Origin: Theropithecus gelada
Lineage: Eukaryota; Chordata; Mammalia; Primates; Cercopithecidae
DNA: 64,000 nucleotides
Reading direction: 5' to 3'
Assembly: GCF_003255815.1 (NCBI RefSeq)
Contig: NC_037671.1
Location: 150,584,370-150,648,369 of the forward strand
The notes below the pieces were generated by a model. That model was not told the origin of the DNA and ran no database searches. It saw only the letters and a program-made list of their open reading frames with translations. Positions 61,922 to 64,000 of this stretch are shown piece after piece. The position numbers were made by a program, and so were the translations under genes. Each line of letters starts with the position of its first letter. The first letter of the stretch is position 1.

Positions 61922-62490
61922 TTTTAAAATTATTTATTGAGCTCTCACTACATATTCACTACACATTATACTTTCTGCAAAGCTCTTTACATGTAATCTT
62001 TTTTTTCTTCCCCGAGGCGGAGTCTTGCTCTGTCACCCAGGCTGGAGTGCAGTAGCGCGACCTTGACTCACTGCAACCTCCATCTCCCGGGTTTGAGCAA
62101 TTCTCCTGCCTCAGCCTCCTGAGTAGCTGGGATTATAGGCACCTGCCACCGTGCCCAGCTAATTTTCTTATTTTTAGTAGAGACAGGTTTTCACCATGTT
62201 GGCCAGGCTGGTCTTGAACTCCTGACCTTGTGATCCACCCGCCTCAGCCTCCCAAAGTGCTGGGCTTACAGGAGTGAGCCACCGCACCCAGCCTACATGT
62301 AATCTTATTTAATTATCAGACTATTTATTTGAATCATGTGCTAGTATAACACCTGTTATACGCACAAGGAAACTGAGGCTGGAAAAGTTAAGAAACTTAA
62401 CCTGGGTCACATGGTTACTGAGAAACAAAGGCAGGATTCAAACCCCGGTCTGTCCAGTTGCAAAGCTCTTGACCTCTGCACTGTGCTCCC
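61922..62490 (+). mobile_element. MIR SINE split by an Alu
   Basis: The left part (61922-62000) has 'tatttattgagctctcacta' and 'gcaaagctctttacatgtaa'. The right part (62294-62490) has 'acaaggaaactgaggctgg' and 'aggattcaaaccccggtctg'. Removing the Alu and one duplication copy restores the MIR order. Confidence 0.88.
62001..62293 (-). mobile_element. Alu SINE (AluSc-like), full length
   Basis: A reverse-strand Alu flanked by the exact 13-base duplication 'tacatgtaatctt' (61988-62000 and 62294-62306). 'cctgaccttgtgatccaccc' together with 'gcaattctcctgcctca' fits AluSc. Confidence 0.96.
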
Positions 62491-62929
62491 AGTAATAATT
62501 TCTGCCACCTTGTCCTGCTGAATGAAGAACAGAACGAAATGCTTAACCCGAAATCCAAGGGTGATGGAAAAGAAATAAATTGTAGGGTTTTCTTCTTAAT
62601 TAATCAACTGTAAGTCATTAGGAATTTATGTCTACTGTAATTGTGTTTGTAACTTTCCACTAGAATGTGTTTTGGATGATCTTGTAAAATTTCACAGAAA
62701 ATTCATGGGATTTTTTTCCAGTGTTAAAAGATGAGGAAGAGCAGTAATGTGGTGCTAATGCGCAGTTTATTTATAAGGAAATTATAGACTACATTAATAC
62801 AACTACCTTTAGCTTAAATCCAATGACAGTTCAACTCCTGGCTCTTGAACATGCTGTGCCATTTCATGCCTCTGTGAATGTGCACATGTTGTCTGCTCCA
62901 CCTGGTCATCTGTCCTTCCTCCCCTTGGC
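62491..62929. other. No gene recognised
   Basis: No element or gene seen. Confidence 0.45.
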
Positions 62930-63225
62930 CATGTCTATGTGTCAATTGCCAGCCAGTCCTCCAAGACGCTCAGACATCTTTCCCTTATTGAATTCTTTTC
63001 ACCCCTGCCCTGGGAGCCTAAACTTTTCCTTGCACCCCTATCACAGTCTGTACCTCATCTCGTGCTCTTTTACAGTGTTCACAGATCTCATGGCAACTCT
63101 TTCTCATGTGTCTGTCTGATGAGGAGTGGCAAGACTGTCTTTGGTGCAGGACTGTTTTTTGATCCTTGTATCCCCAGTGCCGAGCATACAGTATATGTTC
63201 AATAGACAGTTGGATGAACTTTTGA
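62930..63225 (+). mobile_element. L2 LINE 3' end
   Basis: 'tgtatccccagtgccgagca' and 'gttcaatagacagttggatg' are the L2 3' terminus. The preceding pyrimidine-rich text fits the upstream part. Confidence 0.65.
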
Positions 63226-63397
63226 GTGAAGTATGACTTAGATAAATTGCAACTTACCTAACAGACCAAGCTGTGAAAGTTGTGCAAAGCCTTCACCCTG
63301 ATCTGATTAGATTTCTACTACATTTGAAAACCTGTCACCCTCCTAAATTTTTTAAGGGAAGTGTATGTACACATATACAAGTAAACAATTTAATATT

Positions 63398-63696
63398 GGC
63401 TGGGCGTGGTGGCTCATGCCTGTAATCTCAGCACTTTGGGAGGCCCAGGCAGGCGGATCATGAGGTTAGGAGTTTGAGACCATCCTGGCTAACATGGTGA
63501 AACCCTGTCTGCACTAAAAATACAAAAAAGTTAGCTGGGTGTGGTGGTGGGTGCCTGTAGTCCCAGCTACTTGGGGGGCTGAGGCAGGAGAATGGCGTGA
63601 ATCCAGGAGGTGGAGCTTGCAGAGAGCCGAGATCGCGCCACTGCACTCCAGCCTGGGCAACAGAGCGAGACTCTATCTGAAAAAAAAAAAAAGAAA
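63398..63696 (+). mobile_element. Alu SINE (AluY-type), full length
   Basis: It carries AluY-like positions: 'gaccatcctggctaacatgg', 'gagaatggcgtgaatcc', 'gtggagcttgcag'. It is flanked by the exact 11-base duplication 'aatttaatatt' (63387-63397 and 63697-63707). It is one of the younger elements in the window. Confidence 0.95.
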
Positions 63697-63848
63697 AATT
63701 TAATATTGAACATAGACAAAGTCTTCTCTGAAAGCAATTAGTTGATTTACAGTGCCATTGGTGGCAGTTTTATGTATGTGCGAGTGTATGAATGTAAATC
63801 TTGGCCTCATGGAGTCATTTCTCTCTTTTGAAAATTTGAGATTCGGTA

Positions 63849-64000
63849 GGGGCGGAGCAAGATGGCCGAATAGGAGCAGCTCCAGTCTTCAACTCCCAGC
63901 GCCAGCGACACAGAAGACCGGTGATTTCGGCATTTTCAACTGAGGTACTGGGTTCATCTCACTGGGGAGTGCCGGACGATCGGTACTGGTCAGCTGCTGC
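63849..64000 (+). mobile_element. Young L1, 5' end only (runs off the window)
   Basis: Starts 'ggggcggagcaagatggccg' and matches the reverse complement of 55686-55535 with two differences in 152 bases by eye. ORF1 and ORF2 would lie beyond the window, so intactness is unknown. Confidence 0.95.
63858..63866 (+). promoter_or_regulatory. YY1-type site in L1 5' UTR
   Basis: CAAGATGGC about ten bases from the start of the L1, as in the copy at 55688. Confidence 0.75.

Noticed and set aside
1..64000. CRISPR array, operon, phage or bacterial features
   Set aside because: The window is primate nuclear DNA throughout. The direct repeats seen are target-site duplications and short tandem duplications.

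Overview
The window is nuclear DNA of a primate. It holds at least eleven Alu elements (AluJ, AluS and one AluY-type copy), which are primate-specific, plus primate L1 (L1PA), MST and MLT1 LTRs, and older mammalian L2, MIR, MER5 and L1M copies. I see no exon, rRNA, tRNA, CRISPR array, operon or other host gene that I can support. Every open reading frame I can explain belongs to a mobile element. The rest reads as intergenic or intronic sequence.

The AluY-type copy suggests a catarrhine (Old World monkey or ape). Two L1 copies (49499-55688 on the minus strand, and one starting at 63849 on the plus strand) share a 5' UTR that differs by only 2 of 152 bases, so the lineage was active recently. 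Their 5' UTR and ORF1 are not the human or great-ape L1PA1-L1PA3 type. Together these points suggest an Old World monkey rather than a human; this is an inference from remembered consensus sequences and needs a database comparison.

Layout. 1-2677: no recognised feature. 2678-6950: an Alu cut off at its 3' end abuts a decayed class I endogenous retrovirus (protease, RNase H and integrase traces) that carries a separate LTR at about 4802-5480. 7280-11830: ancient L2 on the minus strand, interrupted by two Alus with target-site duplications. 12-31 kb: scattered Alu, MIR, MER5, MLT1 and L1M copies, including a 5'-inverted L1 at 15638-16564. 31649-32023: MST LTR. 32773-38878: a full-length but decayed older L1PA on the plus strand. 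39.6-47.1 kb: L2, MST solo LTR, a three-monomer Alu, a (GAA)29 tract in an Alu tail, MIR and an L1 tail. 47450-49015: a second decayed retroviral pol region. 49499-55688: a full-length young L1 on the minus strand whose ORF1 is broken by one stop codon and whose ORF2 is broken by two single-base deletions. 55.8-58.2 kb: L1M pieces in opposite orientations. 59-63 kb: L2, MER5, and a MIR split by an Alu. 63849-64000: the first 152 bases of another young L1 that continues past the window.

The features do not form a pathway. The functional content is retrotransposon machinery (L1 ORF1 RNA chaperone, L1 ORF2 endonuclease and reverse transcriptase, YY1-type sites at L1 5' ends) and the Alu copies that used such machinery. 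I found no convincing new biological system. The observations most worth following are the young L1 pair, the GAA/CAG tract, the short extra sequence at the 3' end of the young L1, the trimeric Alu and the Alu/retrovirus junction.
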